A DNA stretch of 64,000 bases from Rhizobium sp. L51/94 (GTDB lineage: Bacteria; Pseudomonadota; Alphaproteobacteria; Rhizobiales; Rhizobiaceae), in the NCBI RefSeq assembly GCF_019355555.1, contig NZ_CP072142.1, forward strand, positions 124,001 through 188,000, given 5' to 3'. Positions 32,785 through 41,613 of this stretch are shown in pieces (position 1 is the stretch's first letter; each line of letters opens with the position of its first letter). Below the pieces are notes generated by a model. The model saw nothing but the letters and a program-made list of their open reading frames with translations. It was not told the DNA's origin and did no database searches. The translations under genes were made by a program, and so were the position numbers.

Positions 32785-34242
32785 ATGGACACTCTGAAGG
32801 ACAACAACCTCTTCCGGCAGCAATGCGTCATTGACGGCATCTGGCGCAACGCTGCCTCCGGTTCGTCGGTGCCGGTCACCAATCCGGCGACGCAAGGTAT
32901 TATCGGGCACGTTCCCGATGTCAGCGGCGATGAAACACGCGAGGCAATCGCAGCAGCGCGGGCAGCCTTCGCCCCCTGGAAGGCCAAGACCCATGCGGCA
33001 CGGGCAGCGCTCTTGGAAGCCTGGCACCGCCTGATCCTCGAAAACGAGCAGGATCTCGCCATGATCCTGACCCTCGAGCAGGGCAAGCCGCTGGCGGAAG
33101 CGCTGGGCGAAATCCGCTATGGCGCATCCTTCGTCAAGTGGTTTGCCGAGGAAGCCCGCCGCGTCGGCGGAACGACCGTCCCATCGCCCACGGCAGATCG
33201 CCGGATCATCGTGCTGAAGGAGGCCGTCGGCGTCTGCGCCATCATCACGCCGTGGAATTTCCCGAACGCCATGATTACCCGCAAGGTCGCTCCAGCGCTT
33301 GCGGCCGGCTGCACCGTGGTCGTCAAGCCTTCTGAATTCACGCCATTTTCCGCGCTGGCCCTTGGCGTGCTGGCCGAGCGTGCCGGCATCCCGGCAGGTG
33401 TCATCAATATCGTCACGGGCATGCCGGCCGAGATCGGCAATGAGATGATGGCGAACGAGATCGTGCGCAAGATATCCTTTACCGGATCGACCCGCGTCGG
33501 CTCGCTTTTGATGAGGGGCGCCGCCGACAGCATCAAGCGCCTCAGCCTGGAACTCGGCGGCAACGCGCCGTTCATCGTCTTTGACGATGCCGATATCGAT
33601 CTGGCGATCGACGGCGCGCTCGCGTCCAAGTTCCGCAACGGCGGGCAGACCTGCGTCTGCTCCAACCGCATTCTTGTGCAATCCGGCATCTATGACACGT
33701 TTGCCGAAAAGCTGGCGGCCCGGGTCTCCGTCATGAAGGTCGGCCCGGGGGCCGGCGAACCCGTGGATATCGGACCGATGATCAACAAGGCGGCCATCGA
33801 CAAGATCGATCGCCATATCGAGGATGCACTTGCCAAGGGCGCTCGCATCATTTCCGAGAGACCTGCAATGCCAGATGGCAAGCAATATGCCGTCCCTGTC
33901 GTGCTTGGTGGCGCCACAACGGACATGCTGCTGGCCAACGAGGAGACATTCGGTCCAGTCGCTCCTCTGTTCCGGTTCGAGACCGAAGAGGAAGCCATCG
34001 AAATCGCCAACGCCACCCCGTTCGGCCTGGCGTCCTATTTCTACACCGAGAGCCTGCGACGCTCATGGCGGGTGGCGGAGGCGCTCGAATTCGGGATGGT
34101 TGGCCTCAACACCGGCTCCGTCTCGATGGAGGTCGCGCCCTTCGGCGGCGTCAAGCAATCCGGCATCGGCCGCGAGGGCGGACAATGCGGGATCGAGGAA
34201 TATCTCGAAATGAAGAGCTTCCACATCGGTGGACTTGGCTGA
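32785..34242 (+). CDS. Succinate-semialdehyde dehydrogenase (GabD-like)
   Basis: A 485-residue enzyme from ATG 32785 (MDTLKDNNLFRQQCVIDG). It follows GabD closely: LTLEQGKPLAEALGEIRYGA, Cys290 in NGGQTCVCSNR with the second Cys two residues on that serves as redox switch in some GabD enzymes, and Glu256 in LELGGNAPFIVFDDAD. The C-terminus IGREGGQCGIEEYLEMK is also typical. It likely feeds succinate semialdehyde from a 4-amino or omega-amino acid into the TCA cycle. Last gene of the operon from about 30249; a terminator follows. Confidence 0.92.
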   Translation: MDTLKDNNLFRQQCVIDGIWRNAASGSSVPVTNPATQGIIGHVPDVSGDETREAIAAARAAFAPWKAKTHAARAALLEAWHRLILENEQDLAMILTLEQGKPLAEALGEIRYGASFVKWFAEEARRVGGTTVPSPTADRRIIVLKEAVGVCAIITPWNFPNAMITRKVAPALAAGCTVVVKPSEFTPFSALALGVLAERAGIPAGVINIVTGMPAEIGNEMMANEIVRKISFTGSTRVGSLLMRGAADSIKRLSLELGGNAPFIVFDDADIDLAIDGALASKFRNGGQTCVCSNRILVQSGIYDTFAEKLAARVSVMKVGPGAGEPVDIGPMINKAAIDKIDRHIEDALAKGARIISERPAMPDGKQYAVPVVLGGATTDMLLANEETFGPVAPLFRFETEEEAIEIANATPFGLASYFYTESLRRSWRVAEALEFGMVGLNTGSVSMEVAPFGGVKQSGIGREGGQCGIEEYLEMKSFHIGGLG

Positions 34243-34252
34243 TACGGACGCA

Positions 34253-34284
34253 AACAGGGGCGGAGATCACTCTCCGTCCCTGTT
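34253..34284. terminator. Terminator between convergent genes
   Basis: Arms 34253-34266 and 34271-34284 pair over 14 bp with one mismatch; loop TCAC. It lies 10 bases after the GabD-like stop and 15 before the stop of the convergent FAD oxidoreductase. Confidence 0.72.
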
Positions 34285-34299
34285 CGTGAGATCTTTGGT

Positions 34300-35577
34300 T
34301 TACTGGAACCGGTCGAGCGTCTTGTAGTAGAGCCCGACCATCGGCAGGAACCATGGCTTGCCGAAATGGCCGGCGATAGCGGGCCATTCAAGACCGGAGA
34401 CTGGGTTACGGTCGGCTTTGCCCATGATCGCGTCGGCGATGACGATCCCCATGTGGCTTGCCATCTGCGCTCCGTGGCCGGAATAGCCCATGGCATACCA
34501 GACACCGTCGGCAAAGCCGGCGCGCGGGAAGCGATCCTTGGTCATGTCGACGAGGCCACCCCAGCAATAATCGATCTCGACCTGACCCAGCTGCGGAAAG
34601 ATCTGGCGCAGGCTCGCCTTCAGGATGGCGCCGCTCTTGTCGTCTGAGCGTTGATCCGACGATGCAGAAAACCGGGCACGGCCGCCGAAGATCAGCCGCT
34701 GGTCCGGCGACAGGCGGAAGTAGTTGCCGATGTTGAGCGAGGTGACGCAGGTGCGGTTGCCCGGCATGACGTCGGCGACCTCGGCATCGGTCAGCGGCCG
34801 GGTGGCCAGCAGGAAGCTTCCGACCGAGACGATGCGGCGCCGGAAAAAGCCGAAGGGACCGGAGGTATAGGCACCCGTTGCCACAAAGACTGCATCGGCT
34901 GTGACACTGCCACGCGCTGTGGTCAGCGTATGCCTGGCGCCTGCCACCTTGCGGTCCGTCACCGCGGCATTCTCGAAGATCACCGCGCCATGGCGCACGG
35001 CGGCGTTTGCAAGCCCCGCGACGTAGCGGCCCATGTGCATCATGGCGCTCTTTTTCGACAGCATGGCGCCGTGGAAGGCATTCGAGCCGATCTCGTGCCG
35101 CAGGTCAGTCGCCGTCAACAGGGCCGTGTCGGGATCGACGTCTCGGTTGACGAGCTCGAAATTGGCGGCGATCGATTTGAAATGCTCCGGCTTCGAGGCG
35201 AGCTTCAGCTTGCCGGCACGGCGAAAATTGCAGTCGATGCCCTCCTCCGTAACGATGCGCTCAATGGTATCGATGGAAGCGTCGAAGGCGCGGTAGAGCG
35301 CCTTCGCCCGTTCCGCCCCGAGTTCCTTCCGGGCAGAGGCAAAACCGTGGGCGATGCCGTTGTTGAGGTGTCCACCGTTGCGACCCGATGCGCCCGCGCC
35401 GACATGGGCCGCCTCGAGAACGACGACCTTGAGCCCGGCCTTCGCCAGGTGCCGGGCTGCCGACAGGCCACCGAAACCGCCGCCGATCACGGCCACATCG
35501 TAATGGCCTTCGACCGGGCCTTTGCTGGCCGCCGCGAAAGCGGGCGCTGTATCGTGCCAGTAGGACTTGAACTGCAT
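34300..35577 (-). CDS. FAD-dependent amine/amino-acid oxidase (DAO family, PuuB-like)
   Basis: A 425-residue flavoprotein. The dinucleotide motif VIGGGFGGLSAARHLAKAG is near residue 30, followed by VGAGASGRNGGHLN, the SGRNGG signature of gamma-glutamylputrescine oxidase-like enzymes. FAD-contacting IGNYFRLSPDQRLIFGGRAR and the C-terminal GYSGHGAQMASHMG are also present. The likely reaction is oxidative deamination of a secondary or primary amine on a small acid; substrate unknown. ATG 35577 has GGGG upstream; ATG 35583 is in frame too. It follows the HAD gene by about 10 bases on the minus strand. Confidence 0.88.
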   Translation of the reverse strand: MQFKSYWHDTAPAFAAASKGPVEGHYDVAVIGGGFGGLSAARHLAKAGLKVVVLEAAHVGAGASGRNGGHLNNGIAHGFASARKELGAERAKALYRAFDASIDTIERIVTEEGIDCNFRRAGKLKLASKPEHFKSIAANFELVNRDVDPDTALLTATDLRHEIGSNAFHGAMLSKKSAMMHMGRYVAGLANAAVRHGAVIFENAAVTDRKVAGARHTLTTARGSVTADAVFVATGAYTSGPFGFFRRRIVSVGSFLLATRPLTDAEVADVMPGNRTCVTSLNIGNYFRLSPDQRLIFGGRARFSASSDQRSDDKSGAILKASLRQIFPQLGQVEIDYCWGGLVDMTKDRFPRAGFADGVWYAMGYSGHGAQMASHMGIVIADAIMGKADRNPVSGLEWPAIAGHFGKPWFLPMVGLYYKTLDRFQ

Positions 35578-35588
35578 CGCCATCCCCG

Positions 35589-36257
35589 TCAGAGCCCGAC
35601 GACGCCGGGCAGGCCCGAAATGTCCTTGATCTCGGTATATTCATAATAAGGATTGGCCGGCTCATGGCCACGGTTGACCCAGACCTTGTTCTTGATGCCG
35701 AGATCGTGGGCCGACATCAGATCGTAGCGGAACGACGACGAGCAATGCAGAACATCTTCCGGACCGCAGCCGAGCATGTCGAACATATATTCGAATGCCT
35801 GGAAGCGCGGCTTGTAGGCATTGGCCTGCTCAGCGGTGTAGACCGCATGGAATGGCGCGCCGAGCTTTTCGACGTTCGACATGATCTGCTCGTTCATGGC
35901 GTTCGACAGGATAACCAGCGGAATTTCCTTGGCAACCTTGGCAAGGCCAGCCGGAACGTCGGCGTGCGGTCCCCAGCTCGGCACTGTCTCGTAGATTGAG
36001 CGCGCATCCGCATCGTTGAAGGCGACGCCGTTCCTCTTGCAGGTGCGCTCGACGGCATTGTGGATGACTTCGTTGTAGGGCTTCCAGTCCCCGAGGATCT
36101 CGTCGAGGCGATAGGCGGCGAAATTCTTGATGAACTGCTTCATGGCGGCGGCTTCGAGTTGGCCGCCATAGATCTTCTCGGCCGCCTCCGCCATCTGGAA
36201 ATGGGTCAGCGTTCCGTAGCAGTCGAAGGTGATGTATTTGGGCCGAAACTGGGACAT
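35589..36257 (-). CDS. HAD hydrolase, haloacid dehalogenase type II-like (paralogue 1)
   Basis: A 222-residue HAD-superfamily hydrolase. Motif I is FDCYGTLTHF with nucleophile Asp; motif II is VILSNAMNE; the Lys of motif III is in ANAYKPRFQAF; motif IV is HCSSSFRYDLMSAHDLG. The DxYGT motif and lid arrangement are those of (S)-2-haloacid dehalogenases, but in amino-compound operons such proteins commonly serve other or unknown hydrolase roles. Start ATG 36257 (MSQFRPKYITFDCYG). It is coupled to the FAD oxidase gene and has a paralogue at 39127. Confidence 0.87.
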   Translation of the reverse strand: MSQFRPKYITFDCYGTLTHFQMAEAAEKIYGGQLEAAAMKQFIKNFAAYRLDEILGDWKPYNEVIHNAVERTCKRNGVAFNDADARSIYETVPSWGPHADVPAGLAKVAKEIPLVILSNAMNEQIMSNVEKLGAPFHAVYTAEQANAYKPRFQAFEYMFDMLGCGPEDVLHCSSSFRYDLMSAHDLGIKNKVWVNRGHEPANPYYEYTEIKDISGLPGVVGL

Positions 36258-36603
36258 CGCTCTCAAATTCCTTACTGGTTTTGGGCTGGTGACGGGATAT
36301 TGGCGCCAGTGCCCGGCGCCTTGTTGACCCGATCATAGTCGCGTCCCGGATATGTCGTTGACCGCAATTGCTGTGACTGAAAGCAGATTGTTGCGTATCT
36401 CAATAGCCGTTTGGCAGAGAGTTGCGCCGGCTGTCCCGGCCGGTCGTCCCTGTCGCCCGGCGCGGCTCGACCCACGGCATAAGATGCGGCGCCCCTCCGG
36501 AAAGACGATGCAAACATGTTGCCGCCAACCCCATGGTCAGGAGGTTCTACCTGCACGCCGGCGCTATCAATGAAGACAGGACAGGATTATCCGGAACAAG
36601 AGA
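36258..36603. other. Divergent intergenic region, HAD / GNAT
   Basis: About 345 bases between two divergent operons; presumably contains both promoters. I see no gene, strong hairpin or recognisable operator in it. Confidence 0.5.
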
Positions 36604-37470
36604 ATGCCGCCAGACCAGATCGACCCCAGCCACATCGACCCTAGCCACATCGACATCGTGAAGTTTTCTGCCGACCATCTCGAAGGCGCGCTGACGCTCT
36701 CGCGTCAGGCCGGCTGGCCGCACCGCCTGGAAGACTGGGCGATGGTGCTCTTTCTCAGCGTCGGCTTCGTGGCCATCGAGAACGGGCGCGTGGTCGGCAC
36801 CACGTTTGTGACCCTCTACGGGGCTGCGGCCGCCACCATCAACATGGTCATCGTTGACGAGGCGATGCGCGGCCGTGGCATCGGACGGCGGCTGATGGAT
36901 ATGGCGCTCGCTGAATGTGGCGATCGCGAGTGCCGCCTGAACGCCACAAAGGAAGGCCTGCCGCTCTACACCAAGCTTGGCTTCAAGGAGACCGGCCGGA
37001 TCCTCCAGCATCAGGGCGCCCTGGGTGCTGGAAATGGTGAAGCCAGCCTCGACTGGGCAAGTGTCGAAGACCTTGCCGATTGCGCAACGCTGGACCAGTC
37101 AGCCTCCGGCCTCGAACGCTTCGACCTTATAAAGGCGCTGCACCAGGCCGGCCGGATCGCCGTCCTGCGCCCCGCCGGCAAGATCACCGCCTTTGCCGCC
37201 CTGCGCGCGTTCGGTCACGGCGAGGTCATCGGTCCTGTGGTGGCCGGACATGCTGACGAGGCCAAGACCCTGATCGCCGGTCTCATCGAAGCCCGCCAAG
37301 GGCAATTCGTCCGGGTCGACACCACAAAGGCCTGCGGTCTGGCATCGTGGCTGGAGGCGCAGGGCCTTGCCAATGTCGGCGGCGGCATCGCAATGCGGCG
37401 CGGCGCCAAGCCTTCCACCGGGACATCCGCGTTTCAAACCTTTGCCCTTGCAAGCCAGGCGCTTGGCTAA
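36604..37470 (+). CDS. GNAT acetyltransferase, two-domain (paralogue 2)
   Basis: A 288-residue protein. Its first GNAT domain holds QAGWPHRLEDWAMVLFLSVG, the acetyl-CoA loop DEAMRGRGIGRRLMDMAL and RLNATKEGLPLYTKLGFKET. The second domain includes GHGEVIGPVVAGHADEA. It is paralogous to 26441-27316. The N-terminus carries a short duplication (IDPSHIDPSHID, from two 15-bp repeats), so the true start could be later; the ATG at 36604 is preceded by a weak GGAACAAGA. It precedes the aminotransferase gene by 14 bases, so a role in acetylating the amine that the aminotransferase handles is plausible. Confidence 0.83.
   Translation: MPPDQIDPSHIDPSHIDIVKFSADHLEGALTLSRQAGWPHRLEDWAMVLFLSVGFVAIENGRVVGTTFVTLYGAAAATINMVIVDEAMRGRGIGRRLMDMALAECGDRECRLNATKEGLPLYTKLGFKETGRILQHQGALGAGNGEASLDWASVEDLADCATLDQSASGLERFDLIKALHQAGRIAVLRPAGKITAFAALRAFGHGEVIGPVVAGHADEAKTLIAGLIEARQGQFVRVDTTKACGLASWLEAQGLANVGGGIAMRRGAKPSTGTSAFQTFALASQALG
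36619..36648 (+). repeat. 15-bp tandem duplication in GNAT N-terminus
   Basis: Two adjacent copies of ATCGACCC(C/T)AGCCAC, encoding IDPSH twice and followed by a partial third (ATCGAC). A recent slippage duplication inside the gene start. Confidence 0.8.
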
Positions 37471-37484
37471 ATCAGGAGACGACC

Positions 37485-38858
37485 ATGCTGAGCAACTCTC
37501 TCATCGAACTCGACCGCGCCCATCTCGTCCATCCGGTCGCGTCCTACAGGACCCACGAGAAAATCGGCGTCAGGGTTCTGAAATCCGGCAAGGGTGCGAC
37601 GGTCACGGATGCCTCGGGCCATCAGCTTATCGATGGTTTTGCCGGCCTGTGGTGCGTCAATGCCGGCTACGGCCAGGAAAGCATCGTCGAGGCCGCCGCG
37701 CAGCAGATGCGCGAGCTGCCCTACGCCACCGGCTATTTCAGCCTCGGTTCAGAACCCGCCATCCGTCTTGCCGCCGAACTTGCCGATCGGACGCCCGGCG
37801 ATCTCAACCATGTCTACTTCACGCTCGGCGGATCCGATGCCATCGACAGCACGGTGCGTTTCATCCGCTATTATTACCATGCCAAGGGCACGCCCGCGAA
37901 AGACCAGTTCATCTCCGTCGAACAGGGCTACCACGGTTCATCGACGGTCGGCGCCGGGCTGACGGCCCTGCCGGTGTTTCATGCAGGCTTCGGCATCCCG
38001 TTCGACTGGCAGCATAAAATCCCGTCGCATTACGCCTATCGCAACCCGGTCGGCAGCGACGATGCGGCGATCATTGCTGCATCGACAGCTGCACTGCGTG
38101 CCAAGGTCGAGGTCCTCGGCGCGGACCGCGTCGCTGCATTCTATGTCGAGCCGATCCAGGGGTCCGGAGGCGTCATCGTGCCGCCGAAAGGCTGGATCAA
38201 GGCGATGCGCGATCTCTGCACCGAACTCGACATTCTGTTCATCGCCGACGAAGTCATCACCGGTTTCGGCCGCACCGGACCGCTGTTTGCCTGCAGCGAG
38301 GAGGACATCGTTCCGGATTTCATGACCGTAGCCAAGGGGCTGACCTCAGGCTATGTGCCGATGGGCGCCGTATTCATGACCGACAAGATCTACCAGACCA
38401 TCGCCGACGGCGCCGGCAGCGCTGCAGTCGGACATGGCTATACCTATTCCGCCCATCCGGTCAGCGCCGCCGTCGGCCTCGAAGTCTTGCGTCTCTATGA
38501 GGGCGGGTTGCTGGACAACGGCCGCAAGGCCGGTGCCCGCCTGATGGAGGGCCTGCACAGCCTCGCCAGTCATCCGCTGGTCGGTGAGGTCCGCGGTCGC
38601 GGAATGCTGGCGGCGCTCGAACTCGTCACCGACAAGGAGCGCAAGACCCCGCTGCCGGCAGCGGCGGACCCGTCGCGCCGCATCTTCGACCGCGCCTGGG
38701 ATAACGGGCTGGTCGTGCGCGCCTTCGGCAACGGCATTCTCGGCTATGCGCCGCCGCTCTGCTGCACGGAGGCCGAAATCGATGCCATCGTCGAGCGTAC
38801 GCGCAAAACGCTGGACCAGACGCTGGAAGATCCGGATATCCGTGCCGCCATGGCGTGA
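37485..38858 (+). CDS. Class III (omega) aminotransferase
   Basis: A 457-residue PLP enzyme from ATG 37485 with AGGAGACG upstream. It contains LIDGFAGLWCVNAGYGQ, GGSDAIDSTVRFIRYY, FISVEQGYHGSST, the PLP-Asp in FIADEVITGFGRTG, and the Schiff-base Lys in TVAKGLTSGYVPMG. It belongs to the group using pyruvate or 2-oxoglutarate as acceptor for omega-amines (beta-alanine, GABA, putrescine, 2,4-diaminobutyrate types). With the GabD-like enzyme upstream it suggests an omega-amino acid route ending in a semialdehyde. The specific donor is unknown. Confidence 0.92.
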   Translation: MLSNSLIELDRAHLVHPVASYRTHEKIGVRVLKSGKGATVTDASGHQLIDGFAGLWCVNAGYGQESIVEAAAQQMRELPYATGYFSLGSEPAIRLAAELADRTPGDLNHVYFTLGGSDAIDSTVRFIRYYYHAKGTPAKDQFISVEQGYHGSSTVGAGLTALPVFHAGFGIPFDWQHKIPSHYAYRNPVGSDDAAIIAASTAALRAKVEVLGADRVAAFYVEPIQGSGGVIVPPKGWIKAMRDLCTELDILFIADEVITGFGRTGPLFACSEEDIVPDFMTVAKGLTSGYVPMGAVFMTDKIYQTIADGAGSAAVGHGYTYSAHPVSAAVGLEVLRLYEGGLLDNGRKAGARLMEGLHSLASHPLVGEVRGRGMLAALELVTDKERKTPLPAAADPSRRIFDRAWDNGLVVRAFGNGILGYAPPLCCTEAEIDAIVERTRKTLDQTLEDPDIRAAMA

Positions 38859-39126
38859 GATCACCGGTTCCCCATGAGCGAGAATCATGCGGGCCGAAAT
38901 ACCGCGGTGGCTGAATATTCGGAATTTTCTGCCGTGGCACTTCCGTCTTTAAGCGCATTCGGTGCCCGTTAACTGAGACACTGTCCTTCAACCGGCGGTC
39001 AAAAGCCGCAAACAAAGCGATCAGGCAGTCTCAACAAGGTCGTATCGCCTGAAATGCACACAGCATATCGTTCTGTTAGGACGCTGCAGAGGAGGACCAA
39101 GGGTCCACCGAGAAAGGACTAGAGGC

Positions 39127-39843
39127 TTGGAAAAGACATTTGAAAGCTTCAAATATCTGACCTTCGACGTGGTCGGCACGCTGATCGACTTCGAGGGCGG
39201 GCTGATCGGCTGCCTGCAGGAAATTGCCGCCGAAAACGGCAAGTCCGTCGATGGCGAAACGGCGCTCAGCCTTTATCGCAATGCCCGCTACATGCCGGAT
39301 GTCGGGCTTTTCCCGGATGATCTCGTGCGTGTCTACATGGTCATTGCACCGGCGCTCGGACTGCCGGCGGAGGCCCGGTTGGGTGAGCGGCTGCGTGACT
39401 CGGCAAAGACGTGGATGGCATTTCCCGACAGCGCCGATGCAATGGCCCGCCTCGCCAAGCGCTTCAAGCTCATCGCCATGACAAATGCCCAGCGCTGGGC
39501 GTTCGAGTGCTTTTCGCAAGCGCTCGGCAATCCGTTCTTCAAGGGTTTTACCGCCGACGACACGGGCACGGAAAAGCCAGACCCGGCATTTTTCGAGCAT
39601 GTCCTCGCCTTCATTACTTCAGAAGGCGGCTCGCGCGCCGACATCCTGCATGTCGCGCAGAGCCAGTATCACGACATCGGGATCTCCAGGCAGCTTGGCA
39701 TAGCAAACTGCTGGATCGAGCGACGCCACGCCCAGAAGGGCTATGGCGGAACGATCGAGCCTGTAGCCTTCACCAAGCCGGATTTCCACTTTACCTCCAT
39801 GGCAGCGCTTGCGGATGCCGTGGAACAGACGAACGCCGCCTGA
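39127..39843 (+). CDS. HAD hydrolase, haloacid dehalogenase type II-like (paralogue 2)
   Basis: A 238-residue HAD-superfamily protein with motif I TFDVVGTLIDF (nucleophile Asp), motif II AMTNAQRW, Lys in TGTEKPDPAFFEH, and motif IV region HVAQSQYHDIGISRQLG. It starts at a TTG (39127) with AGGACTAGAGG upstream; no ATG fits the homologous N-terminus. It is a distant paralogue of 35589 and is followed by the dipeptide-type ABC importer in the same direction, so it is probably the first gene of that operon. Substrate unknown. Confidence 0.82.
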   Translation: MEKTFESFKYLTFDVVGTLIDFEGGLIGCLQEIAAENGKSVDGETALSLYRNARYMPDVGLFPDDLVRVYMVIAPALGLPAEARLGERLRDSAKTWMAFPDSADAMARLAKRFKLIAMTNAQRWAFECFSQALGNPFFKGFTADDTGTEKPDPAFFEHVLAFITSEGGSRADILHVAQSQYHDIGISRQLGIANCWIERRHAQKGYGGTIEPVAFTKPDFHFTSMAALADAVEQTNAA

Positions 39844-39907
39844 GGCTTCAACGAGCCCCGGACGGACACGGCAATGCCTTCACACAATCAATAAAAGGGG
39901 AATGCGC

Positions 39908-41521
39908 ATGTCTGACAATAAATTTTTAAACTGGACGTCTTCCGACGATGCCATGGTCGAGAACGCCATTCGCCGTGGTGCAAGCCGCCGCGATCTTCTG
40001 AAGATGATGATGGCCGGAGGCCTTGCCGCCACTGCCGGCAGCCTGATTCTCGGCCGCGCCAATAACGCGATTGCCGCCACGCCTGTTTCCGGCGGATCGC
40101 TGAAGGCAGCCGGCTGGTCGGCTTCGACGGCAGATACGCTCGACCCGGCCAAGGCCTCGCTGTCGACCGACTACGTCCGTTGCTGCGCCTTCTACAACCG
40201 GCTGACATTCCTCGACAAGGCCGGCGTAACGCAGATGGAACTCGCCGAGAGCGTCGAAAGCTCGGACGCAAAGGTCTGGACCGTCAAATTGCGCAAGGGC
40301 GTCACGTTCCACGACGGCAAGACGCTGAAGGCCGCCGACGTGGTCTACTCGCTGAAGCGCCACCTCGACCCGGCCGTCGGATCGAAGGTCAATTCGATCG
40401 CCAAGCAGATGACCGGTTTCAAGGCCGTCGACGACCTCACCGTAGAGATCACGCTCGCCAGCCCCAATGCCGACCTGCCGACCATTCTCGCCATGCATCA
40501 CTTCATGATCCTGGCCGACGGCACGACCGATTTCTCCAAGGCAAACGGCACCGGCGCGTTTGTTTGCGAAGTCTTCGAGCCCGGCGTGCGCTCCCTTGCG
40601 ACCAAGAACAAGAACTACTGGAAGCAGGGCGGCCCGCACCTCGACAGCTTCGAGTTCTTCGCCATCTCCGACGATAGCGCCCGCGTCAATGCGCTGATTT
40701 CCGGCGACATCCAGCTCGCAGCCTCGATCAATCCGCGCTCCATGCGCCTGCTCGAAACCCAGCCCTCCGTCGCCATCTCCAAGACGACATCGGGCAACTA
40801 CACCAACCTCAACATGCGCCTCGACATGAGCCCGGGCAACAAGGCCGACTTCGTCACCGGCATGAAATACCTGCTCAACAGGGAGCAGATCCAGAAATCC
40901 GTGCTGCGCGGCCTGGCCGAGATCGGCAACGACCAGCCGATTTCCCCGGCCAGCATCTATTACAATGCCGATCTGAAACCGAAAGCCTTCGACCCCGAAA
41001 AGGCCAAGTTCCACTTCCAGAAGGCCGGCGTGCTGGGACAATCGATCCCCGTCGTGGCCTCGGATGCGGCCACCTCGTCGATCGACATGGCCATGGTCGC
41101 CCAGGCAGCCGGCGCCGAGATCGGCATGAAGCTCGACGTGCAGCGCGTTCCCTCCGACGGCTATTGGTCGAACTACTGGCTGAAGGCGCCGATTCATTTC
41201 GGCAACATCAATCCACGCCCGACGCCGGATATCCTGTTCTCGCTCCTCTATTCCTCCGACGCCCCTTGGAACGAGAGCCAGTACAAGTCGCCCAAGTTCG
41301 ACACGATGATGATCGAAGCACGCGGCATGCTGGATCAGGCCAAGCGCAAGGAAATATACAATGCGATGCAGGTGATGATCGCGGAAGAAGCCGGCACCGC
41401 AATCCCTGCCTTCATCTCCAATGTCGACGCCATTTCCTCCAAGCTCAAGGGGCTGGAATCCAATCCGCTCGGCGGCATGATGGGATATGCGTTCGCGGAG
41501 TATGTCTGGCTCGAGGCCTAG
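39908..41521 (+). CDS. Periplasmic dipeptide/oligopeptide-type binding protein (SBP family 5), Tat-exported
   Basis: A 537-residue family 5 binding protein. The signal peptide has a twin-arginine motif (ASRRDLLKMMMAGGLAATAG) ending about ANNAIAA, so it is exported folded. Family features: DTLDPAKASLSTDYVRC, LRKGVTFHDGKTLKAADVVY, ALISGDIQLAASI and LLNREQIQKSVLRGLAEIG. ATG 39908 has AGGGGA eight bases upstream; ATG 39902 is too close to it. It captures a substrate for the two permeases and double ATPase downstream. The context suggests an amino-acid derivative, amine or peptide-like compound rather than a general peptide. Confidence 0.92.
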   Translation: MSDNKFLNWTSSDDAMVENAIRRGASRRDLLKMMMAGGLAATAGSLILGRANNAIAATPVSGGSLKAAGWSASTADTLDPAKASLSTDYVRCCAFYNRLTFLDKAGVTQMELAESVESSDAKVWTVKLRKGVTFHDGKTLKAADVVYSLKRHLDPAVGSKVNSIAKQMTGFKAVDDLTVEITLASPNADLPTILAMHHFMILADGTTDFSKANGTGAFVCEVFEPGVRSLATKNKNYWKQGGPHLDSFEFFAISDDSARVNALISGDIQLAASINPRSMRLLETQPSVAISKTTSGNYTNLNMRLDMSPGNKADFVTGMKYLLNREQIQKSVLRGLAEIGNDQPISPASIYYNADLKPKAFDPEKAKFHFQKAGVLGQSIPVVASDAATSSIDMAMVAQAAGAEIGMKLDVQRVPSDGYWSNYWLKAPIHFGNINPRPTPDILFSLLYSSDAPWNESQYKSPKFDTMMIEARGMLDQAKRKEIYNAMQVMIAEEAGTAIPAFISNVDAISSKLKGLESNPLGGMMGYAFAEYVWLEA

Positions 41522-41613
41522 CACCGCCATGAAGCCGGACGGAGATCAATCGTGTCTCCGGCCCCCCTCCATGCTACAGTGCTTTGAAAGCACCGTCCCC
41601 CTGCGGAGCGCCC

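Noticed and set aside
39926..41530. A 534-codon open frame antisense to the peptide-binding protein gene
   Set aside because: Composition (Gly/Arg/Val/His-rich) and full overlap with a clear family 5 binding protein show it to be a shadow of GC-rich codon use; no motif or Shine-Dalgarno.
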